A DNA stretch of 64,000 nucleotides. Origin: JBNJGB01 sp051747385 (GTDB lineage: Bacteria; Myxococcota_A; UBA9042; PHBI01; JACKFB01). Under the pieces are notes generated by a model. That model saw only the letters and a list, made by a program, of their open reading frames with translations, ran no database searches and was not told where the DNA came from. The translations under genes were made by a program, and so were the position numbers. This document shows positions 37,554-45,790 of the stretch, in pieces (position 1 is the first letter of the stretch; each line of letters starts with the position of its first letter). Where the stretch lies: NCBI GenBank assembly GCA_051747385.1, contig JBNJGB010000015.1:78662-142661 (forward strand). The letters run 5' to 3'.

Positions 37554-39489
37554 CATCCTCGTCGCGCTCCTCCTGCTCCTCCCGACCGCGTGCGGAGGGG
37601 CGAGCGGGGATCCGGCCGTGCAGGACACCGACGCCGGCGACGCCACCCCCTCCCCCGAGGTGGACGCGTCCGCCGATCCGGACGCCACGACGGACGTCGG
37701 CCCCGCTCCGCCTCCGCTCCCGGCCTGCCCGGACGGCGAGGCGCTGGACGCCGACGTCCCCGTCATCCCTCGCCCTCGCGCCGTCCTGGCCTGGGGCGAG
37801 CCTGCCCCGCTGGAGTCGGCCAGCGTGTCGGTCTCCGGCGCCACGGAGGGGGACGAGGCCACTTTGGAGCGGCTCCGGGAGCGCACCGGCCTGACGGCGA
37901 CGGAGGACGACGCCGGGCTGCGCGTGGTGCTCCACGACACGGCGCGCTGGCCGGAGCTGGTGTCCGCCTGCGGGCTGGAGGATGTCGACGTGGCGGAGGC
38001 CTATCTCCTCGACGTCCGGTCGGAGGAGGGCGCCTGGCGGGCGGACGTGGTGGCCCCGGACGCCCTCGGTCGCCTCCACGGCCTCCGGACCCTGGCCCGG
38101 CTCGCGGGCGACGGCGTGTCGCGGCGGGCGACGGTGCTCGACCACCCGGCGCGTCCCGGTCGGCCGCGAGGAGCCATCGAGGGCTTCTACGGCGAGCCGT
38201 GGGACCCGGAGGCGCGCCTGGAGATGATCGGCGAGATCGCCGATCTCAAGATGAACGCCTTCGTGTATGCGCCCAAGGGGGATCCGCGCATCAACCTGTT
38301 CTGGGCCGAGCCCTACACCGACGAGGAGCTGGAGTACGTCCGCGCCGTGGCCGGCGAGGCCCACCGCCACGGCGTCCGGGTGTGCTGGGAGCTCCGCCCC
38401 GAGTGGCCGGCGGACTTCTCCAGCGAGGAGGACCGGGCGGCGATGGTGGCGAAGTTCCGCTCCATCGCGGAGCAGGGCGTCACCTGCCTGGTGCTCGCCT
38501 TCGACGACCTGAACAAGGTCCTGATGGACAAGGACGACTCGGAGTCCTACACGGCGGGGCAGGCCGCCTTCTCCAACGCCGTGGCCGAGGCCGTGCTGGC
38601 CGACTTCCCGGACCTGATGCTGGGCTTCGTGCCGACGGAGTACTGGACGGACCACGAGGACACGCAGACGGACCTGGCGTGGCTGGGCGAGCACCTCCAC
38701 CCCGCGTGGGAGGTGGCCTGGACCGGCCCGCGCATCATCTCGCCGAGCATCACCGCGCAGGACGTGGGCACCATCGAGGACGTCCTCGGGCGCGCGCTGC
38801 TGCTGGGTGACAACTACCCCGTGTCCGACGCGGCCGGGCCGGGGCGGGTCCACCTGGGGCCGCTGGTCGGCCGGGACGCGGAGGTGATGCGGAGCGTGGA
38901 CGGCGCGCTGTTCAACGCCATGTCGCAGCCGTTCGCGTCGCTCCCCGCCCTGGCCACGGCCGCCGACCAGGCCTGGAACCCCGGCGCCTACGAGCCGGAG
39001 GACAGCCTGACCCGCGCCGTGGACCTGTACGCCGCCCCGGAGGCCGAGGCGGGGCTGAGCACCCTGGTCCGGGCGAACCGGAGCGCGACGCTGGAGCCGT
39101 CGGCGGCCCCGGCCCTCCGGAGCGACCTGGACGCGTACTGGGAAGCCCGGGAGACGGACGACGCCGACGCCCTGGCGGCTGCCGCGGACGCCCTCCGCTC
39201 GGAGCACTTCGAGCCCTTCCGGGCCGTGCCCGACGCCCTGGCGCACGGCGTCCACGAGGGGCTGGCCGGGGATCTGGCGCCGTGGGCGGCGCGGACGGCG
39301 GACTACGGCCGGGTGGGCGCGGACGCCCTCGACCTCCTCGACGCCGCGGCGTCGGGAGGCGCCGACGAGGAGGCCGTCGAGGCCCTGGCGGCCGAGATCG
39401 CGGCCCTGGCGGAGGAAGGCGCCAGGCCCACCGGAGACGCCATGGACGCCTTCCTGGCCCGGACCCTGGACGTGCTGGAGGCCCCATGA
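37450..39489 (+). CDS. GH84-family glycosidase lipoprotein
   Basis: This secreted beta-N-acetylglucosaminidase-like enzyme uses substrate-assisted catalysis. The lipoprotein signal is ILVALLLLLPTAC, followed by an Asp/Pro-rich linker and an N-terminal beta-rich domain. The catalytic barrel begins RGAIEGFYGEPWDPEARL, with MNAFVYAPKGDP and CLVLAFDDLN holding the GH84 Asp pair. The ending is helical. Nothing shows whether it acts on glycans or on O-GlcNAc proteins. The start is unclear: the ATG at 37450 overlaps the previous gene by 104 bases and puts 36 odd residues before the signal; no ATG, GTG or TTG lies closer, and ATC at 37555 would be ideal in position. The 3' end overlaps the next gene by four bases. 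Confidence 0.88.
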   Translation: MATASPTRSTAASPSPRPTTATRIATAARTPSPSSILVALLLLLPTACGGASGDPAVQDTDAGDATPSPEVDASADPDATTDVGPAPPPLPACPDGEALDADVPVIPRPRAVLAWGEPAPLESASVSVSGATEGDEATLERLRERTGLTATEDDAGLRVVLHDTARWPELVSACGLEDVDVAEAYLLDVRSEEGAWRADVVAPDALGRLHGLRTLARLAGDGVSRRATVLDHPARPGRPRGAIEGFYGEPWDPEARLEMIGEIADLKMNAFVYAPKGDPRINLFWAEPYTDEELEYVRAVAGEAHRHGVRVCWELRPEWPADFSSEEDRAAMVAKFRSIAEQGVTCLVLAFDDLNKVLMDKDDSESYTAGQAAFSNAVAEAVLADFPDLMLGFVPTEYWTDHEDTQTDLAWLGEHLHPAWEVAWTGPRIISPSITAQDVGTIEDVLGRALLLGDNYPVSDAAGPGRVHLGPLVGRDAEVMRSVDGALFNAMSQPFASLPALATAADQAWNPGAYEPEDSLTRAVDLYAAPEAEAGLSTLVRANRSATLEPSAAPALRSDLDAYWEARETDDADALAAAADALRSEHFEPFRAVPDALAHGVHEGLAGDLAPWAARTADYGRVGADALDLLDAAASGGADEEAVEALAAEIAALAEEGARPTGDAMDAFLARTLDVLEAP

Positions 39490-39668
39490 GGCGTCTCGTC
39501 CCGGTCCTGCTCTTCCTGGCGCTGGCCTCCTGCCGCGGCGAGTCCGACGGGCCGTCCGTGGTGGAGACCTGCACCCGCGTCGGCGAGCGGTGCCGGCTGG
39601 GCTCGAACACCATCGGCGTGTGCAACATGGACAACCGGGGCGCCCTGCGCTGCGTGGACCAGCACTGA
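39486..39668 (+). CDS. Small Cys-rich lipoprotein
   Basis: The protein has 60 residues, with the ATG overlapping the GH84 stop as ATGA, so translation is likely coupled. RRLVPVLLFLALASC is a lipoprotein signal. The mature part has four more cysteines (ETCTRVGERCRLGS, VCNMD, RCVDQH), probably forming two disulfides. The function is unknown; a partner of the glycosidase is inferred from the overlap. Confidence 0.8.
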   Translation: MRRLVPVLLFLALASCRGESDGPSVVETCTRVGERCRLGSNTIGVCNMDNRGALRCVDQH

Positions 39669-39683
39669 TCGGCCCGGCGCGTC

Positions 39684-39709
39684 AGGGCGGTCGCAAAGTC
39701 GACCGCCCT
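39684..39709 (+). terminator. Ten-base-pair hairpin after the small lipoprotein
   Basis: AGGGCGGTCG, a 6-base loop and CGACCGCCCT form a perfect stem starting 16 bases after the stop at 39668. There is no T-tract. It coincides with the left end of the 175-base element. Confidence 0.4.
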
Positions 39710-39710
39710 C

Positions 39711-39752
39711 CCTTGCCCTTGCCCTTGCCCTTGCCCTTGCCCTTGCCCTTGC
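39711..39752. repeat. CCTTGC microsatellite, seven units
   Basis: Seven perfect CCTTGC units. The same hexamer is repeated at 7593-7628. Both tracts are intergenic and on the same strand. Confidence 0.95.
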
Positions 39753-40019
39753 CTGCTCCCAGACGCGCAAAACCCATCGTTCCCGAGCGGGTGCATTCCG
39801 GCGACGGGCGTCGTACCGCCGCGCGGCCCACGCTTGTCCGACTTTGCGATCGCCCTGCCCGGCGCGCTCGAGCCTCTTGCCCGGCGCCGCCGAAGATGCT
39901 ATCCGGCGCGTGTTCGGGGGAACGCTGAGGAACAGTGCGAGAGCGACGGGATCCGGGGCCTGTTCGGTCGAGCACGTGCTTGGACGGCGCCGTGGTGCGC
40001 CCGTGTCGCGGGGAAGGAC

Positions 40020-43000
40020 ATGCCCTACGCTCCCGAACGCCCGAAGACGCAGGGATCCGTGCAAACGCCGGGCTCGCAGCGGAGGCCCGGGCGTCGCAGC
40101 CGCCGCGGGGCCTTCCGCGCGCAGAGCTACGACGACGCCGTCGCGATGCTGCAGCCCGGCGCCGCGCCGGAGACGCCCCCGCCCTCCGGGGGAGCCGGAG
40201 TGTGGCAGTCGTTCAAGGCTCGCGCGGGCCTCGGCGGCCAGATGCACGGCGCGAAGGCCGGCTCCAAGGCCTCTGGCGAGAAGAACCGCGAGCTGATGGA
40301 CGGGGACCGCGAGGTGCGGGCGCAGCACCTCCACGAGATCCTGTCCACGGGCGCGGGGAACCTCCACAACTTCAACCGGGTCGCCCTGTGGCTCATGGGC
40401 GGCGACCCGGCGGCGCTGCAGCGGGCCTATCGGGCCGTGTCCGGGGGCGAGTCGCTGGCGGCGACCATCGAGCGGGTCTTTAGAGGCTCGCCGCACAGGC
40501 TCCGCTATCTCTCCTCGGTGCTCGAAGACGGCAAGCCGGACCTGACGTCGCGCCTGCTCATGGCGGCCGGCTACATCTCCGGCTCCGCCTCGGCGGACAC
40601 CAAGGAGTTCGTGCGCATCGTGGAGATGGCGCCGCCGGCGGACCTGGCCAGGGCGTTCGACCGGGAGCCCCAGCTGGTGGAGCTGACCGCCGAGGCCCTC
40701 ATCCCGTTCCTGTCCACCAGCGCCTTCGAGCGCGTCCAGGCGGCGCTCGAGGCGGCGCGCATCCAGGTGCGCCTCGACAAGGCCGACGAGGCGAAGCGGA
40801 GCGGGAAGAAGATCTCCGGCGCGGCGGTGGAGCAGGCCCGGGGCGACCTGGCGAAGGCCCGCGGGCGACAGCTCGTCGCCATGTTCGGCCAGCACTTCAG
40901 CACGGCCAAGGGGACCGGGCTGGACCGCAAGGCCTTCATCGCGGAGCTCCGACGGTGGGTGGCGCGGCAGCCGGCGGAGGTCCGCAACCAGGTGTGCGAG
41001 CCCGGCAACCCCTTCCACGACCACCTGCAGAAGAAGACCGGCTGGAAGAACCTGCACCTGCGCCTGAGCCCCGCGGACATGGAGTACATCCTGGCGCAGA
41101 TCCGGCACCGCGAGCCGGTGCCGGCGGAGTTCTTCCAGCACGACAGGGCCGTGCCCGGGGACGCGAAGGAGGCCGCGCAGCAGAAGCAGGAGGCCGAGCA
41201 GGCCGCCGCGACGGTGGCCGACCTGGAGGCCCACCTGGCCCGCAAGGAGAACAAGCGCTCGTGGTACAAGCGCATGAAGTGGGACACGGTCTGCGGCAAG
41301 ATCGAGGCCCTGAGCGACCGGGAGCGCCAGTGGTTCCTCCGGGGCTTCCTGTTCGAGGGTCGCGAGCGGGAGGTCTGGGATCACCCGGAGCAGTACGACC
41401 CGGCCCACGTGAAGACCCACCACGAGATGGCGCTCCATCGCCTCGAGCAGCGCCTGCAGCGCGCGGGGATGAAGAGCGACACGCGTGCCCGGGCCCTCGC
41501 GGCCTTCGCGTACGGCGCGGGGCCGAACGTCACGAGGAAGAACGGCACGTACCAGCGGCTGCGCTCCCTGGCCTTCGGGTGGAAGGACCCCCGGTTGTCG
41601 TCGAAGGCCCTGTCGCTGGTGGAGAAGCTGGGCTCGTCCGAGTACCTGATGGTGCGGCGCGACGCGGAGCTGATGGACAAGCTCCGCGCCCGCACGGACA
41701 AGAGGCGGTGGTCGCGCATCGAGGCGATCCTGGGCCTCGGTCATGACAAGGAGCGGGAGTCCGACGAGGAGGTGATCGCCGGGCACGCCCTGCGCGAGCA
41801 GGAGGCCCGGGAGCGGGCCGCGGACCTGGCGGAGCTGGACCCCAAGCACTGGAGCGCCCTGCTCGCCTCGGAGCTGGGAAAGTCCATGAAGGGCTGGGAT
41901 CGGGGGCGCGTGCTGTCCCTGGCCACGAAGGCGTACTACGCGGGGCGGAGGCGCTCGAAGCTGCCGCCGGTCGGAGCGCGCGGGCGCCGGGCGAACACGC
42001 CGCAGTCCATGGGGCCCATGACCCCGCAGGCGTTCACGAACGCGGTCTACGACGGGCTGAGCGGGTCGGCGAAGAAGACCCTGGGTACGAGCCGGCTGGC
42101 CGGGGCCAGGAAGGCCCTGCTGGAGGGCCGCGCCGTGACCGCCAGGGAGCGCATCCGCGGCGCCACGTTCCGGATGCTGAGCCCGAAGCGGGTCAAGCAG
42201 GACGCCCGCGAGAGCACCATCCTGAAGGCCATCGAGGACGCCTCGGGCCTGGAGCTGTTGGAGCAGTGGTCCAACTACGCCGACTGGCGGGCGCTGCGCG
42301 AGGAGCAGCGGGCTCTGCGCGAGTCGGCGAAGTCGGGCGGTATGCCGAAGGGGGACCGGGCCCGGCTGTCCGAGCTGGACGCCCGCGTGCAGCAGTTCCA
42401 CCTGGACGTGCACCCCGAGGTCCAGGCCCTCGTCACGAAGCGCCTGCCGCGGGCGCAGAGCGTGCCAGCGCTCACGAAGCTGCGGAACCGCCTCGCCGAC
42501 GCGATGGAGCAGGACAAGGAGTTCCGCGCCGCGCTGGAGGAGTCCGGCCTGGCCAAGGACGAGTTCGCGGCCGAGCGCACCCGGGTCGCCGCCAGCCTGG
42601 ACGAGCAGCGCCTGGAGGACACGGGGCTGCAGCACGACAAGCTCTCCGCGAAGTCGGCCCTGCGCAAGGAGGCCCGGAACGAGATGCTGGGTACCCTGCG
42701 GGGCGCCAACGACGTCATCCGGGAGCCGAGCCAGGACCCGGAGGCCGCGCGCCAGCAGGTCAACGCGGTCCACGTGCCGAAGATCGTCACGGCGCGGGAG
42801 GACCTCGCCCGGCGCACCGCGGCGTTCCAGGCGCTCCGGAGCGACGTGACCAAGTACACGCAGATCGCCGTGGGCGTCGTCCTGGCGGCGGTCGTGGCGG
42901 CCATCGGGGCGGGCGTGACCGCGGCGACCTTCGGCGGATCCGCGCCCATCTGGGCCAGCATCCTCATGGCCATGGGGCTCGCCATGGGCTCCGGCGTCGT

Positions 43001-44165
43001 GAAGGGCATGGTGGACAAAGCCCTGCTGGGGGATCGCTTCAACGCCCGCGCCCGCATCGGCGAGGTGGCCGTGGACACGCTCATGGCGGGGATCGGAGCC
43101 GGGGTCGGCGGGGCGCACCTCGCCGCGACGTCGGCCATGGGCATCGCCAACAGCGGCGATCTCCTCGAGATCTTCGCGAGCTCGAGCCTGAAGTTCGCCA
43201 TGAACAAGGCGGCCGGCGAGAGCGTGACGACCGCCGTGAACCGGGCAACGCGCGTCGAGCCCGCGCAGGCCGGCCTCGGAGAGGAGGCGGTCCAGAAGCT
43301 GTACGCCTGGATCCGGGACTTCGCGACGGAGGTCGGAGGGGGCATGGCGAAGCAGGCCGCCCTCCAGGACGCGGGGCTGTGGCGCAAGAAGGACGATGAC
43401 GGCAAGCGGGTCCTCGACCGGTACGGCAACGACGTCGGGAAGCTGGACGCCGGCGAGAAGATCGAGAAGGCCGGGGTCGAGCAGGGCATCGGTGCCCCCT
43501 TGTCCGGCGTCGCCGCGGGTCTGGACGCGGGGAAGGACGAGGCCTTCGCGTTCTACGGGGACGAGACGCGCAAGCACTACGCCGGGGGCCTGGACAAGGG
43601 CGACGCGCGCCACGGGAACATCCACGGCGTGGACCCGGAGATGCTCCGGGCGGGGCGCGCGGGGCTTCGGGCGCCGGGAGACGGCGGCCTCACGCGCGGC
43701 GGCCTGCTGTCGGCGCGCGCCGGCCTGCGGAGCGGCGAGACCCGGGTGTCGCGCGAGCCCGTGGTGGTCGTGGAGCAGGCCCGCCGGAGCGCGGCGGGGC
43801 TCGACGCGGAGCGGCTGGCCGAGGCGCGCGCGGGGCTGCGTCCCACGGAGACCCGGAGGTCCGAGGGGCAGGTCGGGGCGATGTCCGACGCCGTGACGGC
43901 CCTCCGCGCGGCCCTGGACGGGGCGAGCGGCGCCAGCGCCGAGGCCCTGGACCGGGTGGAGCGCCTCGGCGAGCGGCACCCCAGGCAGGCCGCGCTCACC
44001 CGCGAGGCGGCCCACGACCTGGCGAGCCTCTGCGACATCGTGCGTGCTACCCTGCTCGGGCGCGGGTCCGACAAGCTGAAGGCGGACGATCTCGGGCGGC
44101 TGGCGGAGCACGTCCGGCGCCACACCGAGGACACGCGCGCCCGGAGCGCGCAGCTCTCCGGCTGA
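40020..44165 (+). CDS. Large annexin-like-repeat protein with hydrophobic segment
   Basis: The protein has 1381 residues from the ATG at 40020 (GGGGAAGG just upstream); the longer frame upstream is low-quality. The N-terminus is Arg-rich and disordered, with RAQSYDDAVAMLQPGAAPE, a style seen in cargo of extracellular contractile injection systems. Residues ~100-190 and several later blocks fit the bacterial annexin-like repeat weakly (ILSTGAG..., LMGGDPAALQRAYRAVSGG, SLAATIERVF). Residues ~945-1005 are a Gly/Ala hydrophobic stretch (VVLAAVVAAIGAGVTAATFGG) able to enter a membrane. The tail repeats AGLRxGETRVS-like units. It has no signal peptide. Role as a toxin or structural cargo is inference. 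A 303-residue partner follows after 22 bases. Confidence 0.8.
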   Translation: MPYAPERPKTQGSVQTPGSQRRPGRRSRRGAFRAQSYDDAVAMLQPGAAPETPPPSGGAGVWQSFKARAGLGGQMHGAKAGSKASGEKNRELMDGDREVRAQHLHEILSTGAGNLHNFNRVALWLMGGDPAALQRAYRAVSGGESLAATIERVFRGSPHRLRYLSSVLEDGKPDLTSRLLMAAGYISGSASADTKEFVRIVEMAPPADLARAFDREPQLVELTAEALIPFLSTSAFERVQAALEAARIQVRLDKADEAKRSGKKISGAAVEQARGDLAKARGRQLVAMFGQHFSTAKGTGLDRKAFIAELRRWVARQPAEVRNQVCEPGNPFHDHLQKKTGWKNLHLRLSPADMEYILAQIRHREPVPAEFFQHDRAVPGDAKEAAQQKQEAEQAAATVADLEAHLARKENKRSWYKRMKWDTVCGKIEALSDRERQWFLRGFLFEGREREVWDHPEQYDPAHVKTHHEMALHRLEQRLQRAGMKSDTRARALAAFAYGAGPNVTRKNGTYQRLRSLAFGWKDPRLSSKALSLVEKLGSSEYLMVRRDAELMDKLRARTDKRRWSRIEAILGLGHDKERESDEEVIAGHALREQEARERAADLAELDPKHWSALLASELGKSMKGWDRGRVLSLATKAYYAGRRRSKLPPVGARGRRANTPQSMGPMTPQAFTNAVYDGLSGSAKKTLGTSRLAGARKALLEGRAVTARERIRGATFRMLSPKRVKQDARESTILKAIEDASGLELLEQWSNYADWRALREEQRALRESAKSGGMPKGDRARLSELDARVQQFHLDVHPEVQALVTKRLPRAQSVPALTKLRNRLADAMEQDKEFRAALEESGLAKDEFAAERTRVAASLDEQRLEDTGLQHDKLSAKSALRKEARNEMLGTLRGANDVIREPSQDPEAARQQVNAVHVPKIVTAREDLARRTAAFQALRSDVTKYTQIAVGVVLAAVVAAIGAGVTAATFGGSAPIWASILMAMGLAMGSGVVKGMVDKALLGDRFNARARIGEVAVDTLMAGIGAGVGGAHLAATSAMGIANSGDLLEIFASSSLKFAMNKAAGESVTTAVNRATRVEPAQAGLGEEAVQKLYAWIRDFATEVGGGMAKQAALQDAGLWRKKDDDGKRVLDRYGNDVGKLDAGEKIEKAGVEQGIGAPLSGVAAGLDAGKDEAFAFYGDETRKHYAGGLDKGDARHGNIHGVDPEMLRAGRAGLRAPGDGGLTRGGLLSARAGLRSGETRVSREPVVVVEQARRSAAGLDAERLAEARAGLRPTETRRSEGQVGAMSDAVTALRAALDGASGASAEALDRVERLGERHPRQAALTREAAHDLASLCDIVRATLLGRGSDKLKADDLGRLAEHVRRHTEDTRARSAQLSG

Positions 44166-44187
44166 CCGGAGCGGTGGGAGACGAGCG

Positions 44188-45099
44188 ATGACGGAGCCGG
44201 AGGCGATCGACGAGGTGGATCGGAGCGGCGGCCTGGCCCGGCGCGTGCGCATGGGCATGGCCCTGGAGCTGACCGGAGTCGCGTCGCGCGAGGAGGCGGC
44301 GGCGCTGCCGCGGTGGCTCCGGATGCAGCCCGCGCCGTCCCCGGACGAGTCGGAGGACCCGGCGGACCTCATGGTCGTCGTGTCCGCGGACCTCGGCCGG
44401 GTGGAGTGGCGCGCCGCCGGTGTGCCGGAGCGCTTCGCCGACTCGGCCGGGGAGGTCCTGAGCGCGGTGGGCGCCGCGGACTCGGCCTGGGACGACCTGG
44501 GCGAGGCGGGTGAAGCGCTCGGGCCGGAGCAGCTCGGGACCTGGCTCCAGGTCTCCGACCAGGGCCTCGACGGCGGCTGGCTCGTGGGCGGGGGCTTCCC
44601 GGTGGGTCGGGCCCTGGCGCACGCGCCGGCGGGTGACGCGGCAGACGCCCTCGGCCGATGGGCCGCCCGGTCGGGGGCCTCGGCCTGCCTCCAACTCCGG
44701 AGCTCCGCGGCCCCGGATCACCCGGCCACGGAGCTGTCCATCCCGCTCCCCGCGGGCGAGCGCGCCCATCAGCTGGCGGTCGCCGAGCAGGCCTTCGTTC
44801 GGCTGGGAGTGCCCTGGATCGGGGACGCCCTGGGCGACGCGCTCGGACGAGGCGCCGCCGAGGACGAGGACCTCATGCTGGAAGTCTCGCTCGCGGCGGA
44901 CGGGCCGGTGCGGGCGGCGGTCCTCGCGCCGGAGCCGAGCACCGACGTCGTCCTGGCCCTGGTCGAGGCGATCGGCGGCGTGCGGGACGAGGCCCTCGCG
45001 GAGCTCGAAGGCGTCCTCGGGGCGGACGCGGGCCCGGCGTGGATCGCCTGCTCCCGGTACGCCCGGCGGATCGACGTGGAGCTCTACTACCTGCTCTGA
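44188..45099 (+). CDS. Partner of the annexin-like-repeat protein, unknown
   Basis: This 303-residue, acidic, soluble protein has no signal peptide and a GGGAG site before the ATG. It begins 22 bases after the large gene, so the two form an operon. It seems to have two similar alpha/beta halves (LMVVVSADLGRVEWRAAG and LMLEVSLAADGPVRAAVLA), hinting at an internal duplication. I do not recognise the family. A chaperone, adaptor or immunity role for the large protein is possible from position alone. Confidence 0.75.
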   Translation: MTEPEAIDEVDRSGGLARRVRMGMALELTGVASREEAAALPRWLRMQPAPSPDESEDPADLMVVVSADLGRVEWRAAGVPERFADSAGEVLSAVGAADSAWDDLGEAGEALGPEQLGTWLQVSDQGLDGGWLVGGGFPVGRALAHAPAGDAADALGRWAARSGASACLQLRSSAAPDHPATELSIPLPAGERAHQLAVAEQAFVRLGVPWIGDALGDALGRGAAEDEDLMLEVSLAADGPVRAAVLAPEPSTDVVLALVEAIGGVRDEALAELEGVLGADAGPAWIACSRYARRIDVELYYLL

Positions 45100-45154
45100 T
45101 CGCGTCGAGCCGGGAAGGGCGCTCCACGCCCGCTCCGGCGTGCCCGGGGAGCTC

Positions 45155-45790
45155 CTACGGCTCGACCAGGCCCGCGCGCACGGCGTAGCGGACAAGGTCG
45201 GCCACGGACGAGGCGCCCAGCTTGGTGCGCACCGCCGCGACGTGGTTGCTGATCGTGCTGGGGCTGACGTCCAGCTCCGCCGCGATGGCCGACACGGAGT
45301 GACCTTCCACGAGGCGCACGAAGACCTGGCTCTCCCGCGCGGTCAGCCGCTCGTGGGGTGCGCCCGGTGCGCTCTCGCCGCCCTCCAGCAGCAGGAGGTC
45401 CGACAGGGTGTCGGTAAGGTAGCGACCGCCGGACGCCACCTTTCGGATGGCGCGGACGACCTCGTCGGGCGGCCGGCTCTTGCGGAGATAGCCCGCGGCG
45501 CCCTCGCGGAGCAGGTGGAGGGCGAGCTGATCCTCCGGGTACATGGTCAGGATCAGGACCCGGGTCCGGGCGCCCTCCGCCTGCAGGCGGCGGAGGATCT
45601 CGATGCCGCTTCCGTCCGGCAGGGAGAGATCCAGCACCAGGACGTCGCAGGTCGTCTCCGCCAGGGCGCGGTGGACCCCGGCCGCGTCCTCGGCCTCGGC
45701 GACGACCTCCATGTCGGGCTGGTCGTCCACGAGGCGTCGCAGACCGTGGCGCACGATGGCGTGGTCGTCGGCGAGGAGCACGCGGATCAT
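45155..45790 (-). CDS. NarL/UhpA-type response regulator
   Basis: The protein has 211 residues. Its receiver domain has VLLADDH, the phosphoacceptor Asp in VLVLDLSLPDG, a Thr in LILTMYP and Lys in GYLRKSRP. A LuxR-type helix-turn-helix follows: LTARESQVFVRLVEGHSVSAIAAELDVSPSTISNHVAAVRTKLG. It binds DNA once phosphorylated by the kinase encoded immediately upstream, whose stop overlaps this start by four bases. Confidence 0.96.
   Translation of the reverse strand: MIRVLLADDHAIVRHGLRRLVDDQPDMEVVAEAEDAAGVHRALAETTCDVLVLDLSLPDGSGIEILRRLQAEGARTRVLILTMYPEDQLALHLLREGAAGYLRKSRPPDEVVRAIRKVASGGRYLTDTLSDLLLLEGGESAPGAPHERLTARESQVFVRLVEGHSVSAIAAELDVSPSTISNHVAAVRTKLGASSVADLVRYAVRAGLVEP

Larger units (their letters stand above)
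39683..39857. mobile_element. 175-base element with 22-base imperfect terminal inverted repeats
   Basis: The left end CAGGGCGGTCGCAAAGTCGACC (39683-39704) and the inverse of 39836-39857 agree at 19 of 22 positions. It contains the seven-unit CCTTGC tract. The left end also forms a 10-base perfect hairpin (39684-39693 with 39700-39709) just after the lipoprotein stop, which may act as a terminator. No ORF fits it. Confidence 0.55.

Noticed and set aside
26421..37940. A 3839-residue open frame on the minus strand opposite the giant gene
   Set aside because: It is a shadow of the Asp/Gly-rich repeat coding (GAC/GGC codons read in antisense give Val/Ala/Arg strings). It has no domains, and the plus strand carries clear families.
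39303..44372. A 1689-residue minus-strand frame opposite the annexin-like-repeat gene
   Set aside because: No family features; it crosses the CCTTGC tract and several real gene boundaries.
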